From: Metaphire vulgaris
Lineage: Eukaryota; Annelida; Clitellata; Crassiclitellata; Megascolecidae
Reading direction: 5' to 3'
NCBI GenBank assembly: GCA_018105865.1
Contig: CM030837.1
Span: forward strand, 15,218,225 to 15,282,224
DNA: 64,000 bases
In this document: piece by piece, positions 55,771 to 64,000 of the stretch
How the letters are laid out: every line of letters starts with the position of its first letter
Numbering within the stretch: position 1 is the stretch's first letter
Position numbers and translations under genes: made by a program
The notes under the pieces: model-generated
Told to the model about the DNA's origin: nothing
What the model saw: only the letters and a program-made list of their open reading frames with translations
Database searches by the model: none

Positions 55771-58700
55771 TATAATACACACACAAACACACTCTCTTCA
55801 TGCAAGAATCCTATGACAATTGCCTAAGCAACCACAGCTCACTTTAAAATGTATTTTTAAAAATGAATCACCACACTAACTGAAATTAAATACAAAGGAT
55901 AATGATTTATTATTAATTTTAAAATCAGTGTTTATCCTAGACCTTCTCTGGGGGGTAATTCCCCCCCCCAAGTTTGAAATTTCCCCATATTTTTTGGAAA
56001 TTTTGGCAAATAATATGACCTCCCCAATGTCTGTTCCCCAAAATTTTAACCCCCCCATGTCTAGGTGGCTAGAATAAACACTGTTTAAAACACTTTCACC
56101 CAGGATTAAACCGATTTTTAATTTTTTCACAGAAATATTCCATTTTTCTTTAGCATTGAGATATTTATTATGGTGAAGATACACATTAACTTAAGCAACA
56201 TATGCAAAAAATTTTTAAAAATACCAAAGCAAATGGCAAACACACAGTTCAGCACTTCCATAAAATATGCCATTGGCAATTTAACACAAAAGGCCCTTCA
56301 AATGTAAGAATTTGCATTGATCTTGAATTTTCAGAAGGGCTGCTACATTTTTTATTTTTAAAAATTAATACAAACAATCCAAACACCTAAGCAACATTTA
56401 GCTACATTTTTAATTTTTTAAAATTAATACAAACAATCCAAACACCTAAGCAACATTTAGCTACATTTTTAATTTTTTAAAATTAATACAAACAATCCAA
56501 ACACCTAAGCAACATTTAGCTACATTTTTTATTTTTAAAAATTAATACAAACAATCCAACACCTAAGCAACATTTAAAAATCTATATTTTGAGTGATTTT
56601 TCGATGACATCAGTTTAAAAATATAGAACCTGAATTTCCAGTTGATTGACGACTTGCATTTGTACTCGAAGTTGAGCGGTACTTCGACCGTCCTGACGAT
56701 GCTCTTCATGCACATGCCTGAAAAGAGACCAAGTTCGTGAATTCTCCATTAGGCCAGAGAAAAAATTAGGTGCATTACTCTGGCACACTTTTAGCAACTC
56801 TTTCTCTTACATCAGAAAACAAGTTAATTCAAGTATCTGTGCCTTGGTGGTGTGCACTAAAACCAGAGAAAGATTACATCGACCATATATGAATCATAGC
56901 AGGTTTTCAAATAAAGCAACAATCATGTTTCTTGTAAAGCGCCTTTGACTTTGGTCCTTGCTATGCTACGGCGCTATATAAATTGTCAAGAACAATAACC
57001 ATATCCAAACCAAAATAAGTAGACGTTGAATTTATATATGCATGCATGCTATAACTACTGGTAGGCACATAAAATTATCACAAAGGCAATAATCAAGACC
57101 GTCAGATATTTACTTATTAAAGGAGCTGAGATTCGCACATGGTGAGTCACACCCCGGCCACACGCAAACTCCGTGTCTATAGAGAATCTTTGACACGTCG
57201 TTTTGATCGTCTGCTGCACTTTCTCCTTCAAGCGCATGACCATTGTGAACCGTCATTGACTGATCTATGCATGAAAATTTGTAAGACTAACATGTACTGT
57301 GCAAGAAACAGTGATGAATATAATGTGTTGCTAACAAAGAAATTCTGAGAGATCAACCTGCTTCCAGGAATAGTATTCCTTCATAAACTTCACCACCAAA
57401 TCTCAGTGGTGGCTTCACAAGGGGGTCTGTGCCCCTATTGAATGCCTGGCCCACCAGTAACCCCCCCCAGTTGGGACCCCTGTACTTACCGGTACTACTA
57501 CATGTACCTAGTAACAAATAGCTGGCCCCCATGCTTAGCAGTTGTCACCCCAATGCCCTCCAACTTGCAAAATCCTGGAGCCGCCACTGTCAAATCTCAA
57601 TACAATTCTCCTAATTCTGTCCTCGACTGTGCTTAGGTGCATCCCACACCAATGATCTCTAAAGGAGGGGACTGGTTACAGCGCACACTCGGTTATAACA
57701 TGCCGCAATGCACGGTCATGTGTGAAGCGCTACCACATTGGATAGTATTGGATATAACTAGGGGTGTCAACTGGTACCCATCGTGGACACGTTGGCACCT
57801 ACCGGGGGTATTACCCGGGCAGTAAAATTGGGCACGAGTACCTTATGTTAAACTCCCCCTCTGATTCATTAGAGTGTGACAAAATGATCGAGGTGGTCTT
57901 TCATTGGCTGAAGTGCCTGGAGGGGGGGTGTGGCTGTTTAGTTGCAGAGATAAGAGGTCACAATGGAGATTATTGGGGTGCGTTAGATCAACCTTCTAGT
58001 GGTGCACCCTGATCCTAGTCACCAACAATCCTGTAGAAAAAAGAAGAATGGAGATTATACTAATTCAGGTACTCGTTAAAAAATGGATGGGTACCAGGGC
58101 AGCTTAAACAAAATTGACAGCCCTATATATATATATAACGATTCTATATATATATATCACCAACAGGCATTCGCTAAATTTTACAGAAAAAGAAGAATGT
58201 GATATCATAATTACTCATACACATTCAATAAAAATCAAAACAAGGATAAAGCTAAATCAATTCCATGCCACTCATCTTAATCATTTGTAATTCCTTCAGG
58301 TCCATAGCAGATATTAAAATACTACATACCCAACATCTCTTACACAATATCAAACGTGGCTCAAGATAACAGAACTTGACCAATCACAGCCTACAATGAG
58401 ATATAAAATCGATTTAATTGCTTTTACGAATCTGAATGAGGTAATAATACCCGTTGTTTTGCACAGGCCGTTCGACAGTTGTTGCAACGCTGTTACTGGC
58501 GATGACCTGTGATTGTTTTGTGTAGAACTGAATGACGTAGACAATGAACTAACTCCAGAATTAGAGTTTATGCTGCTGCTAAATGGTCCGCCGTGTCTGC
58601 TGTCGATGTCATTGATCTCTGTTTTAACTTTGGCTGTCTTCTGTAGTTGAAGTTCTGTCCACAGTTGGAATAACTCTGAAGCATTTATCCTGGATGCTGT

Positions 58701-61700
58701 AATAAAAAGAAGTATCGTACATCCTCAGGAAAAAATACGAAGCTGAAACTGGACGTTTTTCGAGCCAACTACAAAAACATTAAGTTCAGGCCATCGTTAA
58801 TTTTTAAGATCAATATCTTTCGATTTCTTGCAGTTGCCTCGTACAGAACATAAATTGGAATGCCGCTTATAAGACATCACAATCACTAATTAGTAAATGA
58901 CAAATATTTAATCAATAAATAATTAAGATATTTCAATTTGTCAAACAGACAGTCTAAATAAACACACAGACTTAAAGCTCTGCAGCAGTGAGCCATTTCT
59001 TTTATCTGGGTCACAATGCAAATCGCACCTTACCCAATGTTGGTACGCTACCAGTACTTATATGTCAGTGTGTAGTGCACATCATTTCCTGCTGCTATCT
59101 GGGGTCTCCCAAAGGTATAGTCCTAAGAGAGCAAAGGGACACACCCCAAAATCTGCCAAAAGGAGCACACCTCAAAATCTACCAAAAAAATGTATACTTG
59201 TAACTGCAAACTGCTGCTGCTGCTACAATCAACCCCCTCCCCAACCTGCCAGACCAAGTCTCCCTTGCTTATCTGGTATAAATGTGAAGGACATCCAGAT
59301 GTATACCTTGAAAATTGTGCCACGGCATGTTCAATATATAATCAATGCTATCTCATGTTGAACATTATAATCTTTCAACTTTAATAACAACAATTTCAGA
59401 CCAAGTTACTGGTATTTTCTATTAATGTTCTACTGGCATTGTCTATTAATGTTCTGGGCATAATGTAACTTTACAATATTTAAAAAGTCAGTATTAATTT
59501 TGGTAAGAACATTGCAATTTAAACTAATGTAACTAATTACTGGTAGTCACAAATAGGTAACTAATTACCCAAGAGAAATGCTTGAGACAGCTCACAGATG
59601 AAAATCATATTCAGAGAAATATGATAACCAAATACTTTATTATTATTGTCATTAGCATTACTAAGCAGGCTTATTTATTATGTGCCATAATAACTAGCAA
59701 TAGGAGCAATGTTGTATCACAATGTCATGCTCCTTGATAAGAAACCTATGGCTGAAGAATAGAGTTGGACAATTTCAGTTCCCAAGACAAAATAGTCCTC
59801 AGATTTAAAAATAAGACAAAGAATCCAACAGTTTCACATATGAAGGTCGATGATTCCATGTTTTTTAATACAAACACAGCAATTGACCAAGAGATGCTTT
59901 ACAATAAATTGTTTTCGTCCAGGTTCTGTTGCGGCAACATCTAGCATTCTAGACAATCAATGTTGATACAGAGAAGTTTTCAAGGTATGCTGCAGCAGGC
60001 CAATTCAATCAACTTGAAAGTGATAAGAGATGTACAAAAGCAAGTTATCAAGCTTGCAAAGTTTTTGTCAGAAAAAATAATAAAAAAGCACGAACTGTGA
60101 GTAGTATACTACAACCTGGTATCACAGAATGGCTGTTCCAAGATTTATTTCACTGTTTGTTTTGAGTGAAATTTTTAGGCTAAGGTCACAAAGTCCAAAG
60201 GTGTATTATTGTCTGTGGGAAGAGCTGAACCAAGTTAAATAGGTTTTAGAACAAAGTTGTATTGTATGACTAGATATGCATATGATATGTCAATGTACAC
60301 AAGATACACAAACAAGTATGGCTTTCATTTTATAGGTCGCGTGCATTTTACAAAAACATAGAGCAGTTCAACAACTTGCTAACTAGTCTTGATCCTAAAA
60401 AACAGAACATCAACATCTTCATACATTATCTTGACCATAAACTGTGTTACAAGGTAAAAATGTAAGGTTGTATCTTTGGTGCTATGTAATGATTCCTTTC
60501 TACAGGGGCATCAAATGTACATAGTGTGTTTGGTACATTTTTCAATAGAGGTATCTTATCGGTATATAACACTTATTATTTAAATTTAAGCTTGATTATA
60601 TTTAAGACATATCAACTGTTAAAAAAGAAAAACAAACACACACACACGCACACACACCGGGTTGGCAACTGGCACCACTACTTGATCTCATGGCAGTCAC
60701 CCATCCAAGTATCAAGTCACACTCAATGCTGCTTAACATCAGTGTTTGAAAGGGAACCAGTCTCACAACAGCAGGCCACTACTTACCTGAGCATATTTAT
60801 AAGTGTACACATACATATACATATACACATATACATACATATATATATACACACATATACATATATAATTTATATATATATATACATGTATATACATATG
60901 TATATACATGTATATTAATATATATATATATATCATAGGGATGGTCTTAATTATATTAATTATATGCACATGGCTCAATCTTACCCGTGGTTCAGTGTTA
61001 CACTACTGATTACATACCTTGATTTCCAGTCAATGATGCCAGTCTTGGGTTAAGCAGAAGATGATGCTGGAGCAGTTGCAGCAGCTGGAGCTGCTGGTGT
61101 TGCTGCTGCTGCTGCTGTTGAAGCTGTAGGTGTGTCTGTGCAACCATCGAATCAATGTCACCACATTTCTGACCACCATTTCCGAGTGCAGCGGCCAAAG
61201 ACTGCGGCTGCTGTGCCAGCAGCTGTGTCTGTTGAAGCACCGAAAACCTCAGCTTGTCAACTACCTGCTGCTGAAGATCGGGCTTCAACTGTTGCTGTCG
61301 CTGCTGCTGCTGCTGCGTCTTCTGTTTAAAGCCACAACAATGCAAGGTGAATGAGGCATGAATCAAAGGCTCAAGTAACAACCGCTGCAACAAAACGGTA
61401 ACAACCGCCGCAACAAAACACAACAACAACAACAACAACAACGGACAGAAATACAAACAACAACAACAACAACGGACAGAAATACACATATAATTATAAT
61501 TAATAATAATAAATTAAATAATGTGTTTTAATAATTACTAGTCACAGAATTCTTGAAATGTTGATTCTTAAATAAGCGGATATAAAGTACCGGTAACCAG
61601 AATTACTCTGAACTGCTAGGCAAACATGTGCATTGCAATGAAGAAGAAAGTCACATGAGCAATGCATTAGTTAAGACTCAACTTGCAGTGAACAATAAAA

Positions 61701-62580
61701 TCACACCAGTTATAAAGCCAAACACTCCTAAACATGACAACAACCATACACATAACTGACTTCACTGCCTACCCGCGTTAGTTGCATTTATAAATATCAG
61801 TCTTCAACTTCTATCAAAAGAAAATCAATTCAAAAACCAAGCATCTTATAACTGATATATCAAGGTGCAGTGGTGTGACGTGGTGCCTAATTGGTGATAA
61901 AGTTGGGCGATTCCTACAAACTCATAAACAGTAGGTTTGATACAGGACTGGAAAAACAGGTTTTTAAAAAGCAAACTTTAGGTTTTAAAATTTTTTAGAT
62001 ATTTAGATTTTTTTTTTTTTTGGCATGTCAACGCCCATACACTCTTTTCTATATTCAAGTCACATATATGTTCTGCTATCTGCAGAGAGTAAACAGCTGA
62101 AAAACAATCTAGATGGTTTTTTTCATTGCATTCACAATCGCAAAGACTATCTACCGGTACAAGCTCTGAAACCAATATGGAAGAAATGTCAACAATTGGC
62201 TTCTAGCATTGAAAGAAATGAACTATGTACAGAAAATCTGCTTGCAATAAAGACCTTAGCTCCCAGAAAACAGCATAATATTAATGCCATAACAAAAACA
62301 ACAAGTAAGCAGCAGCAGCAACAAGATGCCTAAATGCATTAAATAGCCCAATGCCAAGGAAAACTAACCAACCATATCATTGAATTACACTGCAACTGAC
62401 GTACATGACAAGACATGAGTAAGTTCTGCTGGTGCAGAAGTTGCTGAAGCACGTCAGGAGGGGTGACGTGAACAAGGCGTTGCATTTGCTGGAGAACGAC
62501 GTCATCGTCAACGTCGTCGTCATTCAATTCAGAGACTGTCATGGAATAGTTCTGATCTGGATTCACCGGAACTGCATTCT
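47546..62580 (-). CDS. FOXP: FoxP-family forkhead transcription factor (5' end missing)
   Basis: Thirteen exons connect with matching phases: about 62580-62405, 61321-61018, 58696-58451, 57264-57114, 56717-56630, 55682-55629, 55043-54662, 54297-54221, 53323-53222, 52686-52562, 50964-50892, 49478-49285, 47756-47546 (stop TGA 47548-47546). Domains in order: Gln-rich region ([11 protein letters not shown]); [11 protein letters not shown]2H2 zinc finger [12 protein letters not shown]...HVHEEH; leucine zipper [18 protein letters not shown] continuing [18 protein letters not shown]; a PLNAV motif where vertebrate FoxP has the CtBP-binding PLNLV; forkhead [43 protein letters not shown]. The Ala in FAFF is the FoxP-specific hinge residue that permits domain-swapped dimers. 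FoxP proteins are mostly repressors that dimerise through the zipper. The tail is acidic ([12 protein letters not shown]). Exon 50892-50964 uses a weaker donor (ATG|GTACAA). Confidence 0.93.
47820..47960. repeat. Two (TA)n tracts with duplicated flank
   Basis: CTAAATAGTCCTGATATATA occurs at about 47818 and about 47926, each leading into a TA run. AAAATGAATAAAT also repeats between them. This indicates a local slippage duplication in the last FoxP intron. Confidence 0.8.
48213..48286. repeat. (TA)n(CA)n(TA)n microsatellite
   Basis: A TA run, about 24 CA units and a second short TA run, in the last FoxP intron. Confidence 0.95.
48770..48850. mobile_element. Retroposon tail fragment (family C)
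   Basis: AAATCATATAGTGCAGTAAC, GGCTAAAGTCAAGAGCACTT and GGGAGTCACTTGT match the segment at 52190-52262. It lies in the last FoxP intron. Confidence 0.55.
49025..49210. mobile_element. pogo/Tigger-like MITE
   Basis: 186 bp at a TA duplication (49023-49024 and 49211-49212). Left end CAGTGGATCCCACTTAATCG, right end CAATTAAGCGGGTTTCACTG. Ends of the type CAGTG..CC.CTTAAT are typical of pogo-like elements. It is in the last FoxP intron. Confidence 0.8.
49510..49745 (+). mobile_element. LINE-derived fragment (family C body and tail)
   Basis: TATAGTGCTATGATCATAGC, CCAAGATCAAGAGTGCATTA and CCGGCAGCGAGTTCCAGAGG align with the family C phrases elsewhere but extend further. The last resembles the 'left end of a truncated LINE' phrase FQRMG. 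Lies between FoxP exons at 49478 and 50892. Confidence 0.45.
49909..50567. mobile_element. hAT-like element with a nested inverted-repeat insert
   Basis: Outer ends TAGTGGTTCTTAGCC and ATTAAGAACCAGTGCA resemble the CAGNGGTTCT hAT ends. Inside, about 49980-50270 is bounded by inverted copies of GGACGATTGACCACAG (left) and CTGTGGTCAATCGTCC (right), with GGTCAATCGTCCT repeated. It lies between FoxP exons. Confidence 0.65.
51219..52184. repeat. (ATT)n/(AGT)n microsatellite split by a hAT element
   Basis: ATT units (51219-51260) then AGT units (51261-51301) stop at the element's left end and resume as AGT units at 52147-52184 directly after its right end. Confidence 0.9.
51302..52146. mobile_element. 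hAT-type MITE inserted in an AGT microsatellite
   Basis: 845 bp with perfect inverted ends CAGTGATGGGCAACTA and TAGTTGCCCATCACTG, flanked by AGTAGTAG on both sides. The subterminal regions are dense in TTAGTTAAACT and its variants, and the centre is unique. No transposase. In a FoxP intron. Confidence 0.9.
52190..52262. mobile_element. Retroposon tail fragment (family C)
   Basis: AGACAATTTTTATAGCGCAG, AGGCCAAAGTCAAGAGCACT and GATGTCACTTATG match 48770-48850. It directly follows the AGT microsatellite. Confidence 0.55.
52839..52976. repeat. (ACC)n(ATC)n microsatellite
   Basis: About ten ACC units then about 30 ATC units. It causes spurious poly-Pro/Ser and poly-His frames. In a FoxP intron. 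Confidence 0.95.
54549..54610. repeat. (TA)n microsatellite
   Basis: About 31 TA units, only about 50 bases from the 3' edge of the FoxP exon at 54662-55043. Confidence 0.95.
55715..55763. repeat. (TA)n microsatellite
   Basis: About 24 TA units, about 33 bases upstream (on the - strand) of the 54-bp FoxP zipper exon. Confidence 0.95.
56342..56575. repeat. 59-bp tandem repeat, four copies
   Basis: Units start with GCTACATTTTT at 56342, 56401, 56460 and 56519 and contain CAATCCAAACACCTAAGCAA. They differ at only a few positions. In a FoxP intron, ending 55 bases before the zipper exon at 56630. Confidence 0.92.
56930..57000 (+). mobile_element. Retroposon tail fragment
   Basis: TGTAAAGCGCCTTTGACTTT and GGCGCTATATAAATTGTCAA share the ending seen at 15050-15070. 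In a FoxP intron. Confidence 0.5.
57404..57589. mobile_element. hAT-type MITE (CAGTGGTGGCT ends)
   Basis: 186 bp with ends CAGTGGTGGCTTC and GAGCCGCCACTG and near-perfect 8-bp flanks CCAAATCT and TCAAATCT (7 of 8). In the FoxP intron upstream of the zinc-finger exon. Confidence 0.8.
57759..58125. mobile_element. hAT-like MITE (TAGGGGTGTCAA ends)
   Basis: Inverted ends TAGGGGTGTCAA and TTGACAGCCCTA (one mismatch). Inside are GGTACCC palindromes near both ends (CTGGTACCCATCG and GATGGGTACCAG). A degraded relative lies at 16490-16692. Target duplication unclear because the right flank is a TA repeat. Confidence 0.7.
60657..60785 (-). mobile_element. 5S-rRNA-derived SINE (SINE3-like)
   Basis: On the - strand GTTAAGCAGCATTGAGTGTG then TACTTGGATGGGTGACTGCC follow the order and spacing of the 5S rRNA internal promoter (AAGCTAAGCAGGGTCGGGCC ... 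TACTTGGATGGGAGACCGCC in vertebrates). The 5' third and the terminal stem are diverged, so it is not a working 5S gene. A TG-rich tail follows on the - strand. In a FoxP intron. Confidence 0.7.
60786..60950. repeat. Imperfect TA/CATA-rich repeat
   Basis: Alternating ACATATACATATAC-type sequence then TA runs, directly beside the 5S-derived SINE. Confidence 0.85.
61419..61471. repeat. (AAC)n microsatellite
   Basis: Two AAC runs separated by GGACAGAAATACA. That spacer itself is repeated after the second run. About 100 bases upstream of the FoxP polyglutamine exon. Confidence 0.9.
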
Positions 62581-63013
62581 TGTACCGAAAAAATACAACA
62601 AAACAGAACAAAAGTCATTCAATACCACTCAATTATTCAAGTATTCGATGCCACAATAAAGAACTGATCCCAACAGACAGGAAATTCATGCACTTTGCTA
62701 TTATTGCATAGAAACAACTGCAACACGGGATAGCAACGCCGAAGACAACAGTCAAACGCAATGACAACGACGGCCGTAACAATAGCAATGGCGCAAACAG
62801 CAACAGCGAGCGAGGTTACTGGGTAGTTCGTGCACAGTTGAAAGTCACCCCTTAAAAACGAGCCACATACGATGGACCTTGGAATCTCTAAGGCAAGACA
62901 TACAGAAGCATAGGCCCCTGTGTGGGTATAGCATTCAAGCAGCAGCAGTACAAAAATCGTTCTATGGAAACGAAGCCATCCACACCATACTACTCAGCCG
63001 AATGTAATGTAAC

Positions 63014-63580
63014 CAGAGATGGGTAATTAATCAATTAGGAAGTAATTGATTAGCTAATCGATTAGATGACCAGCTAATTCTAATTGTAATCAATGGCAAA
63101 TTTTATCAGCTAATGGATTCTAATCAATTAGAATTTACCTGCTAATTCTAATTATTTTTAATTACATGACAATTAGCCATCCGAGGCAGCCTGAGAATAA
63201 TGTTGAAACGCATGCTCATAGTATAACGCTGAGATGATCATGGTAGCATTAGCAAGGAAAAACTTACAGCTGATAGATTAAGTGTTTTGTGTGATTGCTG
63301 TTGACAACTGGAAATGCCAGCCATTTCCAACCATTTGCAGCTGCATGCAATTACTGCTGATATTAAATTAGTATTTTAAAACTGTTTTGCGTGGTGTGTC
63401 AACTGTATCGCGAACATCGACAATCTAATTGTAATTCTAATTGATTAGACAGCAGCTAATGCTAATTCTAATCAATTGGACAAAGTGTAGAACTAATTCT
63501 AATGCTAATCAATTAGGTGCTAGCAGCAACTAATTCTAATTCTAATTGATTAGATTTTTGTCTAATTGTGCCCATCTCTG
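63014..63580. mobile_element. hAT-type MITE (CAGAGATGGGTAATTA ends)
   Basis: 567 bp with ends CAGAGATGGGTAATTA and CTAATTGTGCCCATCTCTG and a perfect 8-bp duplication AATGTAAC (63006-63013 and 63581-63588). The arms are packed with TCTAATTGATTAGA-type palindromes. Confidence 0.9.
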
Positions 63581-63589
63581 AATGTAACA

Positions 63590-64000
63590 AAATATGTGTA
63601 TAGAGCCTCTTCTGAAGAATCACTCAGAAGTGCTCTCACAGCAAATTACTGTGTATTGATGAAGAGATAAGTTTTAAGTCGTTTCAAAAAGAGGGCCATA
63701 GAATTAGGAGTTGCTAAGCCACACATACTGGCATCAAGAGCATTCCAAAGGATAGGGCCAACTGATTCAAAACCTCGTTTCAGGAACAAGGAGGTTCATG
63801 CTTGGGGTACACTGAGAAGACCATTGGTTGTGGACCGAAGACATGGCCGAACAGGGAGAGAGCTAAGAGGATGGAGTAGCTCTGAAAGGTAAGATGGAGT
63901 GGCACCATAAAGAGAGTGCAACCGCTCTCAACATACGAAACTCAACTTGAGCAGGATAAGGCAGCCAGTGTAGAACAGACATCATACCGGTAATATAATC
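63590..64000 (-). pseudogene. LINE reverse-transcriptase C-terminal fragment (family B)
   Basis: The - strand encodes LHSLYGATPSYLSELLHPL, then LRSTTNGLLSVP, FLKRGFESVGPILWNALD and FLKRLKTYLF, the C-terminal signature of Jockey/CR1-type LINEs, with one in-frame stop near 63800. It ends in the family B 3' tail. Continues past the window edge. Confidence 0.75.

Larger units (their letters stand above)
62600..64000. other. FoxP 5' intron or upstream DNA
   Basis: No exon was recognised upstream of about 62580. The FoxP start codon and first exons should lie here or beyond the right edge. Contents are a hAT-type element (63014-63580) and a LINE fragment (63590-64000). Confidence 0.5.

Noticed and set aside
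60657..60785. A functional 5S rRNA gene
   Set aside because: Only the internal promoter region is recognisable and the 5'/3' stem is lost.
61130..61354. + strand frames across the CAG-rich exon
   Set aside because: Antisense to the FoxP polyglutamine exon.

Overview
The window is nuclear DNA from an invertebrate animal. Evidence for this is the intron-rich genes with GT-AG (and some GC-AG) splice sites, four typical metazoan genes, A+T-rich introns, and a dense load of LINEs, SINEs, LTR elements and short inverted-repeat DNA transposons. Marine deuterostomes (echinoderm or hemichordate type) are the best guess. That rests mainly on a Ty3/gypsy-type element whose integrase remnant lies before its reverse-transcriptase remnant, an order known from the deuterostome Gmr1-like group, and on a 5S-rRNA-derived SINE. 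The species cannot be named from sequence alone. No prokaryotic, organellar or CRISPR features were seen.

Layout. (1) 693-5973, + strand: five exons of a titin/kettin-like muscle immunoglobulin-domain gene that enters from the left edge. (2) 10415-20229, - strand: a complete 13-exon class I histone deacetylase (HDAC1/2; my exon chain gives 506 residues in one consistent reading frame). (3) 22727-31647, - strand: a complete 13-exon cytosolic phenylalanyl-tRNA synthetase alpha subunit (FARSA, about 495 residues). (4) 31648-39675: a pile of repeats. It holds two inverted copies of one hAT-type element, an inverted pair of LINE tails, a CR1/L2-like LINE fragment, and a young but defective LTR retrotransposon at 33900-39671 with two LTRs that read as identical. 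(5) 41868-42785, + strand: an intronless thymidylate synthase ORF (TYMS) with a splice acceptor just before its ATG and an E2F-like site 1.3 kb upstream. (6) 47546-about 62580, - strand: at least 13 exons of a FoxP transcription factor (polyglutamine region, C2H2 zinc finger, leucine zipper, forkhead), lacking only its 5' end. (7) 62600-64000: FoxP 5' intron or upstream DNA with a hAT-type element and a LINE fragment.

The titin-like gene and HDAC are convergent, HDAC and FARSA are in tandem, FARSA and TYMS are divergent, and TYMS and FoxP are convergent. All four well-recognised genes serve general cell functions: chromatin deacetylation, translation, dTMP synthesis and transcriptional repression. 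FoxP proteins recruit HDAC1-type corepressors, but nothing here suggests the linkage is functional. I found no new multi-gene system. The unusual content lies in the mobile elements and in several gene-structure oddities: two GC-AG introns in HDAC, a duplicated in-frame splice acceptor in the titin-like gene, an intronless TYMS with a possible overlapping upstream ORF, and a non-basic C-terminal end of the FoxP forkhead.
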